A stretch of 64,000 nt of DNA from Bradyrhizobium yuanmingense (lineage in GTDB: Bacteria > Pseudomonadota > Alphaproteobacteria > Rhizobiales > Xanthobacteraceae). The notes under the pieces are model-generated. The model ran no database searches and was not told where the DNA came from. It saw nothing but the letters and a program-made list of their open reading frames with translations. Location of the stretch: assembly GCF_900094575.1 (NCBI RefSeq), contig NZ_FMAE01000005.1, positions 488,092 to 552,091 on the forward strand. Reading direction: 5' to 3'. Positions 18,390 to 26,386 of this stretch are shown in pieces. The translations under genes were made by a program, and so were the position numbers. Numbering within the stretch: the first letter of the stretch is position 1; each line of letters starts with the position of its first letter.

Positions 18390-19415
18390 ATGAGCAGCGA
18401 GACGGCTTCGGCGACAGCACAACGGGCGCGAGGCCTTGCGCCCTTCCTGCGCTCGCAGATGCGCAACATCGCTCCGTTCCTCACCCTGATCTGCCTGTTC
18501 ACCTTCTTCGCCTTCGCCAGCCCTTCCTTCGCGACCCTCGACAATCTCGGCAACATCCTCACGCAGGTCTCGATCACCGGCATCATCGCCGTCGGCCTCA
18601 CCTTCGTGATCCTCTGCGCCGAGATCGACCTATCGATCGCCGCCATCGCCAACGTCACCGGCATCGCGGTCGCCTACTTCACGCTGCAGGAATCCTACGT
18701 CAACATCGCCAACGTGCCGCTGCCCGGCGCGGTCGCGATCCTGCTGTCGATCCTGCTCTGCGCCCTGCTCGGCCTCGTCAACGCGCTGGGACTGACCGTG
18801 ATCGGCATCCCCTCCTTCATCATGACGCTGGCCATGATGCAGATCGCCGCCGGCATCTCCGCGCTGCTGGTGCGCGGCCAGATTGCCTACAAGGTGCCGG
18901 GCCTGATCACCACGCTCGGCTCCGGCTCGATCGGCGGCATCCCCTGGCTCGTCATCATCGCCGCGCTGATGCTGCTCGGCGGCCATCTGGTGCTGACCTA
19001 CACGCGGTTCGGCCGCTACGTCTACATGGTCGGGGGCAACCGCGAGGCGGCCGAATATTCCGGCCTCAACGTCAAGCTCATCCTCGGCGCGGTCATGGTG
19101 ATCTCGGCGGTCTGCTCCGGCATCGGTGGCATGCTGGGCGTCGCCCATTTCGGCAGCGCGCAGCAGAACGAGTTCGACACCTATCTGCTCGATTCCATCG
19201 CCGCCGTCGTGGTCGGCGGCACCAGCCTGTTCGGCGGCCGCGGCGGCATCGGCAACACCATCGTCGGACTGTTCGTGCTTGGCGTGCTCAACAACGGGCT
19301 CGACCACGTCAACATCGACAGTTTCCTGAAGATCCTGATCCGCGGCCTGATCCTGCTGGCGGCGTTGGTCATCAACGTCTACGCGCAGCGCTTGAGGGAA
19401 AAAGCGGCGGAGTAG
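18390..19415 (+). CDS. Sugar ABC transporter permease, RbsC type
   Basis: A 341-residue inner-membrane protein with 8 to 10 hydrophobic segments. It contains FVILCAEIDLSIAAIANVTG and the CUT2 permease motif region NREAAEYSGLNVKLI. GGTSLFGGRGGIGNTIVG precedes the last segments. I chose the ATG at 18390, 12 bases after the ATPase gene, because the GACGGAGAA before it is a good ribosome site; the longer open frame is an overlap with the ATPase. It completes the importer. A 24-base repeated element follows the stop. Confidence 0.93.
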   Translation: MSSETASATAQRARGLAPFLRSQMRNIAPFLTLICLFTFFAFASPSFATLDNLGNILTQVSITGIIAVGLTFVILCAEIDLSIAAIANVTGIAVAYFTLQESYVNIANVPLPGAVAILLSILLCALLGLVNALGLTVIGIPSFIMTLAMMQIAAGISALLVRGQIAYKVPGLITTLGSGSIGGIPWLVIIAALMLLGGHLVLTYTRFGRYVYMVGGNREAAEYSGLNVKLILGAVMVISAVCSGIGGMLGVAHFGSAQQNEFDTYLLDSIAAVVVGGTSLFGGRGGIGNTIVGLFVLGVLNNGLDHVNIDSFLKILIRGLILLAALVINVYAQRLREKAAE

Positions 19416-19439
19416 ACGGCTGCCAAAGCAAAAGTTGCG

Positions 19440-19463
19440 AAAACAACCCCATGCACAGTAGCC
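19440..19463 (+). repeat. 24-base post-stop element, copy 2
   Basis: Identical over 24 bases to the minus-strand copy at 5838-5861 and, like it, placed shortly after a stop codon (25 bases after the permease TAG) in the sense orientation. The following 19464-19714 has no gene I can support; it ends with the tetR leader. Confidence 0.75.
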
Positions 19464-19688
19464 GGGGCCAGCAGAATCAATGGCTTGCCGGAGACCCTGC
19501 GAGCGTGCGGATTTTGCGAAGTCGGTTTTGACTCGTCGGGCAAAACAGCGGTATGGGAACGTGATGGCGGCGGCTTCGATCGGTCGCCGCTTCCCCGTCA
19601 TTGCTGACCAACATATTGCGCCTGTTCGACAGCCTCTTCCAGCACGTCCCTTCGATCCGATCTCCAGCATTGCTCCCCATTGCATTTA

Positions 19689-19704
19689 GGAACCACTTGG
19701 TCTA
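19689..19704. promoter_or_regulatory. Candidate TetR operator before tetR
   Basis: GGAACC-ACTT-GGTCTA shares the 6-4-6 layout and left arm of the perfect site at 20334. It ends 10 bases before the regulator ATG, which suggests autoregulation. Confidence 0.45.
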
Positions 19705-19714
19705 TATTGCCTGC

Positions 19715-20323
19715 ATGATGGCTTCCAATTCTCAGCTCCCCGTCGGCCGCCCCCGTGAGTTCGATCTCGACGAGGCCGTAAAGCGCGCAATGCAGGTCTT
19801 CTGGGATCGCGGCTATCACGACGCCTCGTTGCCCGACCTTCTCGCCGGAATGAAGCTTTCGAAAGGCAGCTTCTACAAGGCTTTCGGCGACAAGAAATCT
19901 GTCTTCCTGCACGCCCTCAAGCTCTATACCGAAGACGGCCTGCGGAACGTTCAAGAGGTTCTTCGATCCGATCCTTCGCCGAAGGCGGCAATCCGCAACG
20001 CTCTCATACGGTATGCGGATCTGTCATCTGGAAGCAAAGGTGTTCGCGGATGTTTCGCCGTATTGACCGCCGCTGAGATGTTGCCGGGAGATCCAGAGAT
20101 CGCAGACCTGATCAAGCGTCTTTTCGCCAGGCTTCAAGACCTGTTCGCCGCCACCGTCGCGAAAGGGCAAGCTGCCGGCGAAATCAGGAAGGGTCGCGAC
20201 CCCCGTGCTATTGCGCACTTTATCGTCGCCCATGCCCAGGGCATGAGGGTTCTTGGAAAGGTTGGATCGCGTCGCGACGACATGCTGAAAAATATCGATC
20301 TCCTGATGGAGACCGTTTTTTAA
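19715..20323 (+). CDS. TetR/AcrR-family transcriptional regulator
   Basis: A 202-residue regulator with an N-terminal TetR helix-turn-helix (about 10-60: GRPREFDLDEAVKRAMQVF, then LLAGMKLSKGSFYKAFGDK). The C-terminal ligand domain contains GVRGCFAVLTAAEML, typical of the subgroup that controls SDR or hydrolase clusters. I chose the Met at 19715 because GRPRE lies ten residues after it and a candidate operator sits just upstream. It probably represses itself and the genes starting at 20454 through the two similar sites. The ligand is unknown. Confidence 0.9.
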   Translation: MMASNSQLPVGRPREFDLDEAVKRAMQVFWDRGYHDASLPDLLAGMKLSKGSFYKAFGDKKSVFLHALKLYTEDGLRNVQEVLRSDPSPKAAIRNALIRYADLSSGSKGVRGCFAVLTAAEMLPGDPEIADLIKRLFARLQDLFAATVAKGQAAGEIRKGRDPRAIAHFIVAHAQGMRVLGKVGSRRDDMLKNIDLLMETVF

Positions 20324-20333
20324 AGCTTAATAA

Positions 20334-20349
20334 GGAACCAATCGGTTCC
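20334..20349. promoter_or_regulatory. Candidate TetR operator, perfect arms
   Basis: GGAACC-AATC-GGTTCC lies between the tetR stop and the L,D-transpeptidase start (105 bases before the ATG). The half-site GGAACC recurs before tetR. Such sites are typical for this TetR subgroup; binding is inferred. Confidence 0.6.
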
Positions 20350-20453
20350 TATCACGGTTATACCGAAGGCCCTTTCGAGAGGATCTCGAAGCTTCGACGT
20401 CGCTCATGCAGCTCGTCATATCCGGTTAGACGGGCATAGGTTCAGGAATTGAT

Positions 20454-21128
20454 ATGACGTACTCACACGCACGGCACTTCGCACGCATCGCGGTGATCGG
20501 CGCAGTAACAGTCCTGCTGTCGGGTTGCGCCAGCAACAGGGGTCTGGTTCAGGCAGATTTCAGCGGTACGCCTGCTGAATATGCGCAGCTGACCGACGGA
20601 CCTCACACAATACCAGCGGTCGACATATCCGCCATCGATCCAGAAATGTTGCGCCAGCGCGTGGACTATCCGACGGGTGAGCCGGTCGGAACGATCGTTG
20701 TAGATACGGCTGCTCGTCATCTCTACCTGGTGGAGGAAGACGGAAAGGCGATGCGTTACGGCATTGGCGTCGGCAAAGAGGGACTTGCCTTTGCGGGTAC
20801 TGCCATCATCAAGCGAAAGGCAGAATGGCCGCATTGGAGCCCAACCAAGAACATGATGGATCGGGAACCGGCGCGGTATCGACATCTCGCAGACGGGATG
20901 GTGGGCGGCCTTGGCAATCCGCTCGGTCCCCGCGCTCTATACCTGTATCAGGGCGATCGGGACACATTGTTCCGGATTCATGGAACGACTGAGCCTGAGA
21001 CCATCGGCGGCGCTGTTTCCAGCGGATGCATTCGACTGATCAACCAAGACATCATCGATGTTTATCGCCGCGTCAAGATCGGAAGTCGCGTCGTCGTGAT
21101 TCAGCGCAGCCGGGCGTTGGATTCTTGA
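20454..21128 (+). CDS. L,D-transpeptidase (YkuD), lipoprotein
   Basis: A 224-residue protein with a lipobox LSGC at residues 22-25, so the mature N-terminus is probably a lipidated Cys. The YkuD domain (about 80-220) has the catalytic signature FRIHGTTEPETIGG then SSGCIRL, with His, Ser and the nucleophilic Cys. It cross-links peptidoglycan (3-3 links) or attaches proteins to it in the periplasm. The ribosome site AGGA precedes the ATG at 20454. It follows the tetR gene and a perfect operator, with an SDR gene 58 bases downstream. Confidence 0.93.
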   Translation: MTYSHARHFARIAVIGAVTVLLSGCASNRGLVQADFSGTPAEYAQLTDGPHTIPAVDISAIDPEMLRQRVDYPTGEPVGTIVVDTAARHLYLVEEDGKAMRYGIGVGKEGLAFAGTAIIKRKAEWPHWSPTKNMMDREPARYRHLADGMVGGLGNPLGPRALYLYQGDRDTLFRIHGTTEPETIGGAVSSGCIRLINQDIIDVYRRVKIGSRVVVIQRSRALDS

Positions 21129-21186
21129 GCGCGACTGGCTGGGCCAATCGGGGCTTGTCGCCTGAAAACAACTCGGAGAAGAAGCA

Positions 21187-22011
21187 ATGAAAACTTGGCT
21201 CATCACAGGCTGCTCGAGCGGCTTCGGCCAGCGGCTCGCGCTCGCTGCAGCACAGCGCGGCGATCGCGTCGTCGCGACGGCCCGCAACGTCAAGACGATC
21301 GAGGAAATGGCCGAGCCTTTCGGCGGCCGCATGATCACTTTGCCTCTCGACGTGACCGATGCGGCGGCAGCCAGGGCAGCGGTCGCAAAGGCGGTCGAGA
21401 CCTTTGGCGGGCTTGACGTGCTCGTGAACAATGCCGGCTACGGACTGTTCGGCGCGATCGAGGAAGGCACACCCGAGGAATATCGGCCGATGTTCGAGGT
21501 GAACGTCTTCGGTCTCATCGAAACCACCAGAGCCGCCCTGCCCGTCCTGCGACGTTCGCGCGGAACGATCGTCAACATGTCGTCCGGCGCCGGCATCGCG
21601 GGCGGCGGCGGCGCAGGTTATTACAACGCGGCCAAGTTTGCCGTGGAAGGGATTTCCGAAGCGCTCGCCGGCGAGCTGCAGCCGTTCGGCATTCGGGTGC
21701 TGATCGTCGAGCCTGGGCCGTTTCGCACCGATTTCCTCGGCCGTTCGATCACCATGGCGGCCAACGAGATGCCGGAATACGCCACGAGCTCGCGCAGGCA
21801 CTACCGCGAAACCAACAACGGCAGTCAGGCGGGCGATCCCGACAAGGCGATCGCGGTGATCTTGCAGGCCGTCGACGCCGATGACGCCCCGCTTCATCTG
21901 CCGCTCGGCCCGACCGCGCACGCGATCGCCGAGCGAAAGCTGGCTGCCTTCCGCAGCGATATCGACGCCTGGCGCAACATCACGATCGCCACTGATTTCG
22001 ACCAGCCCTGA
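21187..22011 (+). CDS. Short-chain dehydrogenase/reductase
   Basis: A 274-residue classical SDR: cofactor motif TGCSSGFG at 7-14, NNAG at about 80-83, catalytic Ser in MSSGAG and Tyr/Lys in YYNAAK. Asp/Arg after the second strand (ATARN) favours NADP(H). The ribosome site GGAGAAGAA precedes the ATG. It is followed by an alpha/beta hydrolase 51 bases later; the set probably acts on a xenobiotic or lipid-derived substrate under TetR control. The substrate is not predictable. Confidence 0.9.
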   Translation: MKTWLITGCSSGFGQRLALAAAQRGDRVVATARNVKTIEEMAEPFGGRMITLPLDVTDAAAARAAVAKAVETFGGLDVLVNNAGYGLFGAIEEGTPEEYRPMFEVNVFGLIETTRAALPVLRRSRGTIVNMSSGAGIAGGGGAGYYNAAKFAVEGISEALAGELQPFGIRVLIVEPGPFRTDFLGRSITMAANEMPEYATSSRRHYRETNNGSQAGDPDKAIAVILQAVDADDAPLHLPLGPTAHAIAERKLAAFRSDIDAWRNITIATDFDQP

Positions 22012-22062
22012 GCGCTGGCCGCGAGCTTTGTCTGAACGTCAACATCCGACTGGAAAGCGATC

Positions 22063-22911
22063 ATGATCGCAACTTTAGAGGGCTTTACCCAGCAGCTGGT
22101 GCCGGGGAACGGCATCAAGATCAATGCCGTCACGGGAGGTTCAGGCCCGCCGATTCTTCTGCTTCACGGCTGGCCTGAAACATGGTGGGAATGGCACAAG
22201 GTGATGCCGCTGCTCGCCGAGCATTTCAGCGTGGTGGCCATGGATCTGCGCGGCGCGGGCTTTTCCGACTGTCCGCTCGACGGCTATGACAAGGCGACGA
22301 TGGCGCGCGACGCGCATGACGTGATGGTTGCCCTCGGGCATGAAAGCTACGCCGTGTGCGGTCATGATATCGGCGGAATGGTCGCCTTGCCACAGGCCGC
22401 CATCTATCGGGAGGCTGTTACCCACCTGGCCGTCCTCGACGTTCCGCTTCCCGGTTGGACGGGATGGGAGGCGACGACCGCAAGGCTCTGGCACTTCGGC
22501 TTCCATATGAACCGGGACCTCCCCGAGCGCCTGATTCATGGCCGCGAATATGACTATGTTTCGACCTTCATGGCCGAGCGGTTCTACGATCACAGCACCT
22601 TCAATCCGGCGGACATCGAGATCTACGCCAAGGCAATGGCGCTTCCTGGCCGCACGCGCGGCGGTATGGAATGGTATCGCACCTTCACCGCCGATCATGC
22701 GACTGCGCTCGAATACAAGAAGCAACCGCTCGAGATACCGGTGCTTGGCCTGGGTGGGGAGCAGCGGTTCGGTGCGCAGATGGTGCCGATGCTCAAGGAG
22801 TTCGCAACCAATGTGAGGGGCGGCTCGATCGCGCGGTGCAGCCACTATGTCGCGGACGAGCGGCCAAATGAAGTCGCAGCCGCGCTGATCGAGTTCCTCG
22901 AGGCCAATTGA
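22063..22911 (+). CDS. Alpha/beta hydrolase, epoxide-hydrolase-like
   Basis: A 282-residue hydrolase with oxyanion motif LLHGWPETWWEWHKVMP and nucleophile elbow GHDIGGM. The nucleophile is Asp, which points to epoxide hydrolases or haloalkane dehalogenases rather than esterases. The catalytic His is in CSHYVADERP near the end. HGWP favours epoxide hydrolase. No signal peptide, so cytoplasmic. It probably belongs to the unit with the SDR and VOC genes. Confidence 0.88.
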   Translation: MIATLEGFTQQLVPGNGIKINAVTGGSGPPILLLHGWPETWWEWHKVMPLLAEHFSVVAMDLRGAGFSDCPLDGYDKATMARDAHDVMVALGHESYAVCGHDIGGMVALPQAAIYREAVTHLAVLDVPLPGWTGWEATTARLWHFGFHMNRDLPERLIHGREYDYVSTFMAERFYDHSTFNPADIEIYAKAMALPGRTRGGMEWYRTFTADHATALEYKKQPLEIPVLGLGGEQRFGAQMVPMLKEFATNVRGGSIARCSHYVADERPNEVAAALIEFLEAN

Positions 22912-23014
22912 CACTCGGCGCCCGCGCCGTCGCGGGCCCGGCGGATTGCGAGGCTGCGGGCGAATTGCGCCGCAGAAGCGCGATGGATCAAATCAACAGC
23001 AAAAGGAGACTGGC

Positions 23015-23545
23015 ATGACCACACCCGTCATTCGCGGCGTCAACCATATCGGCATCACGGTGCCCGACATCGAAGCAGCTAAATCGTTCCTGGCGGAAGC
23101 TTTCGGCGGCCAGGTGATCTACCAGTCCTTCGGACCGCAGGATCCGCCGCGGCAGGGACCCGAATTCGAGCGGGCCGTCGGCGCTTTTCCCGGAACGGTC
23201 GTGCGTGCGCAGGCGATGGTCAAGATTGGAACCGGACCCGATATCGAGCTCTTCGAAATGCACGGTCCCGAGCAAGCCAAGCCGATCCGGGCCAGCGACT
23301 TCGGCATCACGCACTTCGCTCTCTACACCGACGACATCGACGCATCGGTCGCGCGCTTCGAGAAGGCAGGAGGCACACCCCTCACCGCGCCGCGCGCCAT
23401 TCCATATGCAACAGAGAAAGGTCCTGGAAACAAAGTCTGCTACTGCCGCATGCCGTGGGGCACGACGATGGAATTCATCACCACGCCGGACCGCATGGCC
23501 TATCATGACCAGACGGATCTGCGCAGGTGGCAGGACGAGGACTGA
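23015..23545 (+). CDS. VOC-family (glyoxalase/dioxygenase-fold) protein
   Basis: A 176-residue protein with two beta-alpha-beta-beta-beta modules. The first starts VNHIGITVPDIEAAKSF and the second FGITHFALYTDDIDASVARF; metal ligands are probably the two His in these strands plus the Glu in ELFEMHG and in TTMEFITTP. I chose the ATG at 23015 because AAAAGGAGAC precedes it. The reaction cannot be assigned; the family includes lactoylglutathione lyases and extradiol dioxygenases. It is the last gene of the TetR-linked set. Confidence 0.85.
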   Translation: MTTPVIRGVNHIGITVPDIEAAKSFLAEAFGGQVIYQSFGPQDPPRQGPEFERAVGAFPGTVVRAQAMVKIGTGPDIELFEMHGPEQAKPIRASDFGITHFALYTDDIDASVARFEKAGGTPLTAPRAIPYATEKGPGNKVCYCRMPWGTTMEFITTPDRMAYHDQTDLRRWQDED

Positions 23546-23697
23546 GCAGGGCGAAGAAGGATCCGCATCAGTCAAGTCGCGGCGACGCCGACGCGGTCGG
23601 AAGGTTCGACGAGGCGCAGCTGCCACGGCTGTCGTAACGGATCCACCGCGCCGGCGCAGGGCTATCGCAATGGTGTGCGCGATGCGGCGGCATCGGC

Positions 23698-23880
23698 AGT
23701 GGGCTCCCTCCCCCGCTTGCGGGGGAGGGTTGGGGAGAGGGTTTCTCCGCGCTGGGATTATCGAGATGAGCTGAGGACGTCCCAGTGCGGTGAGAGCCCT
23801 CACCCGCCGCGCGCGGGACGATGCTTCGCATCGCCCGGGGCGCGTCGGCCTCTCCCGCAAGCGGGAGAGGCCGAGCAAGC
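23698..23880. repeat. REP-like palindromic element
   Basis: Two near-perfect palindromes lie 117 bases apart: one at 23706-23729 (11-base arms around TT) and one at 23847-23872 (perfect, 26 bases, centre CCGCAAGCGG). They share the core of a run of C or G followed by GCTTGC or its complement. They fill most of the 357-base space between the VOC gene and the convergent gene at 23903 and may also act as a bidirectional terminator. Confidence 0.8.
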
Positions 23881-23902
23881 CCGCAGACAGTCCCCGTGTA
23901 GT

Positions 23903-24607
23903 TCACATGCGATTGCCCTCTTGGCCCGGCGGCAGCCGCGAAAACCGGAAATCGCAGTGGCTGGCGCCGCTGGCCAGCGTCTGGGTCCGTTCCAGGCGGA
24001 TGCCTCGCGCGGCGTAGGCGACGAAATCCAGGCCGCAGATGTTCGGCAGGATATCCTTGTCGCCATGCCGCGCCGCGAGCTTGCAGAAGCCGCAGGCCTT
24101 GTAGTCAATGCCGAATTCGAAGCTGTCCTGCGGACCCGGCTCGACGAACTCGTAGACGAAATCTTCCGGAAACTCCGCTTGGTGAGCTCGTGTAACGCTC
24201 TTTGCAGCCTGCTCGCGCAGCAAGGCCTGGTTCTCGGACGACATGAACTGACGTCCCGCGGCGAGACGCTCGGCTTCGGGCATCGGCAGCAGCTGCGCCT
24301 TGTAGGTTTCCCGCTCGATCTCCCCGATCACGGGCACCGGCACGCAGTGGCGCCGCAGCACACGGCTGATGGCCATGAAGCCGGTGAGGCGCATGAAGAA
24401 ATCGCTCATGCGGCTTGCCGCGCCGCCGACATAGGGCATCTGGGTGAGGACGACCGCGAATTCGTCCATCACCTCCTGCCTGATTGCGTCGATGTCGGAG
24501 AGATGCGTGCGCTCGCGGAGCATCGCTTCGGCAAGGCCTATCCGCTCGCGCATGGCGGCCTCCATCGCATGGCGATGCGTCTGGTAGAACGGATGAATCT
24601 CAGCCAT
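23903..24607 (-). CDS. L-2-amino-thiazoline-4-carboxylic acid hydrolase family protein
   Basis: A 234-residue protein. Its C-terminal third contains FGIDYKACGFCKLAARHG and DFVAYAARGIRLERTQTLAS followed by HCDFRF, the conserved pattern of the ATC hydrolase family, which opens the thiazoline ring during conversion of the substrate to cysteine. The Cys pair in CGFC is conserved. I chose the ATG at 24607 because GAGGTG lies upstream. It lies 46 bases after a RidA gene on the same strand; RidA proteins remove reactive imines, so the pair fits sulfur or nitrogen heterocycle breakdown. The exact substrate is inferred. Confidence 0.8.
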   Translation of the reverse strand: MAEIHPFYQTHRHAMEAAMRERIGLAEAMLRERTHLSDIDAIRQEVMDEFAVVLTQMPYVGGAASRMSDFFMRLTGFMAISRVLRRHCVPVPVIGEIERETYKAQLLPMPEAERLAAGRQFMSSENQALLREQAAKSVTRAHQAEFPEDFVYEFVEPGPQDSFEFGIDYKACGFCKLAARHGDKDILPNICGLDFVAYAARGIRLERTQTLASGASHCDFRFSRLPPGQEGNRM

Positions 24608-24653
24608 TGGACACCTCATATGCTTGCCTCATCGCAACATCGACGACGCCGCC

Positions 24654-25046
24654 TCATTCCGCGGCGATCGCCTCGATCTCCAGCAGCCATTTGCTGTCGA
24701 CGGTCTCGACGACCACGACGGTCAGTGCCGGCTGGTGCTCCCCGAGCATGGCCCGACGAATGGCGCGGTTGGTGACGACTTGGCTGCGATCAGTCAGGAA
24801 CGTGGTGACCTTGACCAGGTGCTCGATGCCGAGGCCTGCCGCGGCGAGCACCTCCCTGATATTGCGCCAGGCCTGCTCGCATTGCGCCTCGAAGCCGTCG
24901 GGCACGGCGCCGTCGGGATTTTGAGGCACCTGGCCGCTGATGAACAGCAGGCGGCGATGCTGCTTCAGCTCGAGGCCCATGCAGTAGCCGCCGACGGGCG
25001 GGTGAACGGTTGCGGGATTGTGGCTGACGATGTGAGCTGAAGGCAT
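24654..25046 (-). CDS. RidA-family enamine/imine deaminase
   Basis: A 130-residue RidA/YjgF protein with LLFISGQVPQNPDG, EQAWRNIREVLAAAGLG and VVVVETVDSKWLLEIEAIA. The usual catalytic Arg position in canonical RidA is not clear here, so it may be a Rid subgroup with another role. I chose the ATG at 25046 because CGGAGAAAC precedes it. It is divergent from the LysR-type gene at 25173 and leads the ATC-hydrolase gene. Confidence 0.87.
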   Translation of the reverse strand: MPSAHIVSHNPATVHPPVGGYCMGLELKQHRRLLFISGQVPQNPDGAVPDGFEAQCEQAWRNIREVLAAAGLGIEHLVKVTTFLTDRSQVVTNRAIRRAMLGEHQPALTVVVVETVDSKWLLEIEAIAAE

Positions 25047-25172
25047 GGCGTTTCTCCGGATTTGCGCGCCAAGCGTATCCGGCGGCATCACGCTAGCGCA
25101 AAGCATCATTGCTGCGGTTCAGCGCAAGAAAATCTATTGCAAGCACACAGCCATTACATGACAAACTGCGCA

Positions 25173-25802
25173 ATGATGACCTACGCTCTGCCCCCGCTCA
25201 ACGCGCTCCGCGCCTTCGAGGCCGCCGCGCGCCATCTCAGCTTCAAGCTGGCCGCGCACGAACTCCACGTCACGCCCGCGGCCGTAGGCCAGCAGGTGAA
25301 AGCGCTGGAGGCGCGCCTCGGCGTGCAGCTGTTCGAGCGGCTGCACAAGCAGCTGATCCTCACCGAGGCCGGCCAGGCCTATCTGCCCGGCATCTCCGAA
25401 GGCTTCCGCCACATTGCCGAGGCGACCTCGCAATTGAAGCCGACAGGTGCAGTGCAGCTGCAATTAGGCGTCCACGGCAGTTACGACCTGCGCCGCCTCG
25501 ATCTTGCAGCGTTTCGCAGCGCACATGCGGAGATCGGTCTGCGCGTGCTGCAGCCCGCCGGCCTGCACGAGCTCGTCGAGGGCAAGGTGGATGTGCTGAT
25601 CGCCCGCGGCGTGAGCCACCATCCGGGCTATCGCTGCGAGCGGATCGATGAGGGATCAGCCGCGGGTGATTGGCTGGTTGCGCCGGAAGGCACGGCGGAT
25701 TGTCCGGAGATCGTGAGTTTTCGGGCGTGGCTACGCGCCCTGCCCGCGGCAAAACCGCTCGCAAACCGCCGCCCGCGTCTGGTCGGCGGCGTCGGGAGTT
25801 GA
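25173..25802 (+). CDS. LysR-family regulator with a shortened effector domain
   Basis: This 209-residue LysR protein has a complete helix-turn-helix (about 5-65: LRAFEAAARHLSFKLAAHEL, VTPAAVGQQVKALEARLG) of the GcvA type. The effector domain starts normally (about 90-160) but passes from RCERIDEG straight to GDWLVAPEGTADCPEIVSF, which resembles the C-terminal end of GcvA-like proteins. Compared with the usual 300 residues, about 80 to 90 are missing from the middle, and the frame is kept. It may be a functional short form or a decaying gene. It is divergent from the RidA gene and probably its regulator. The Met at 25158 is an alternative start. Confidence 0.75.
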   Translation: MMTYALPPLNALRAFEAAARHLSFKLAAHELHVTPAAVGQQVKALEARLGVQLFERLHKQLILTEAGQAYLPGISEGFRHIAEATSQLKPTGAVQLQLGVHGSYDLRRLDLAAFRSAHAEIGLRVLQPAGLHELVEGKVDVLIARGVSHHPGYRCERIDEGSAAGDWLVAPEGTADCPEIVSFRAWLRALPAAKPLANRRPRLVGGVGS

Positions 25803-25815
25803 GGCGCCAGCAGCC

Positions 25816-26040
25816 TTACGGACGACGAACAAGCCCCCGCCTCGCGCGCTTGGCAATCGCATTGCAGTGCCGAACAAAAAAATAGGCAGTGAGGACGACG
25901 ATGAGCAGGCCAGCAATCCAACGGCCGGCAGCAAATACTGCAATGCAAAGCAGGTAGACTAAAAACATGACGATGGTCCAAACCAAGATGAACCCCAAAT
26001 AAGTCCGCCCGGTCGGAATATTGCTGACGTTACGTACCAT
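25816..26040 (-). CDS. Small two-helix membrane protein, unknown
   Basis: A 74-residue protein with two hydrophobic segments (about 16-37, LGFILVWTIVMFLVYLLCIA, and 40-58) and a basic C-terminus (RARRGL). It starts at an ATG 42 bases inside a longer open frame. No family is recognised. It ends 14 bases from the LysR stop, in convergent orientation. Confidence 0.5.
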   Translation of the reverse strand: MVRNVSNIPTGRTYLGFILVWTIVMFLVYLLCIAVFAAGRWIAGLLIVVLTAYFFVRHCNAIAKRARRGLVRRP

Positions 26041-26386
26041 GGCTTCCGTTCGACCTGATGCCTCATTCCCCGTACAGCGCAAGCCCGCGCAACAATGGGC
26101 CGCCCCAAAATGCGTTTGTACGTTGGTCGATGCAAGCTACGCCAGGTAAAGCACCGACGAGCCGAATAGTTAAAAATGCCGCACAGATGGTCTGGGCGTT
26201 GCAGCGGTGGGAGTTTGCACCTTCATCGGAGGTACCTACGGTTTGGCCCATCACGGGTGGTTGGGAGCCATCGCACTGGGAACCGTCGGATTTTGCGTGG
26301 GAGCGATGCTGGCGGCGTCCCCTCTCACATTCCTCGAATTCTTGAGCGCGGGATTGTGACCGACGACAAATTTCCGCCTCCACGTT
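26041..26386. other. Gene-poor stretch between the small membrane gene and the peptide ABC operon
   Basis: Nothing secure is present except a possible membrane-protein remnant at 26207-26359 (separate entry). Open frames crossing the region have odd composition. Confidence 0.4.
26207..26359 (+). pseudogene. Possible remnant of a glycine-rich membrane protein
   Basis: From a GTG at 26207 the frame reads 50 residues with two hydrophobic glycine-rich stretches (TFIGGTYGLAHHGWLGAIAL, TVGFCVGAMLAASP). The hydrophobic character is unlike the noise in other frames, but there is no ribosome site and no clear start. It may be the end of a decayed gene. Confidence 0.2.

Noticed and set aside
23698..23880. 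Possible CRISPR from repeated palindromes
   Set aside because: Only two differing palindromes are present, with no regular spacers; this fits a REP-like element.
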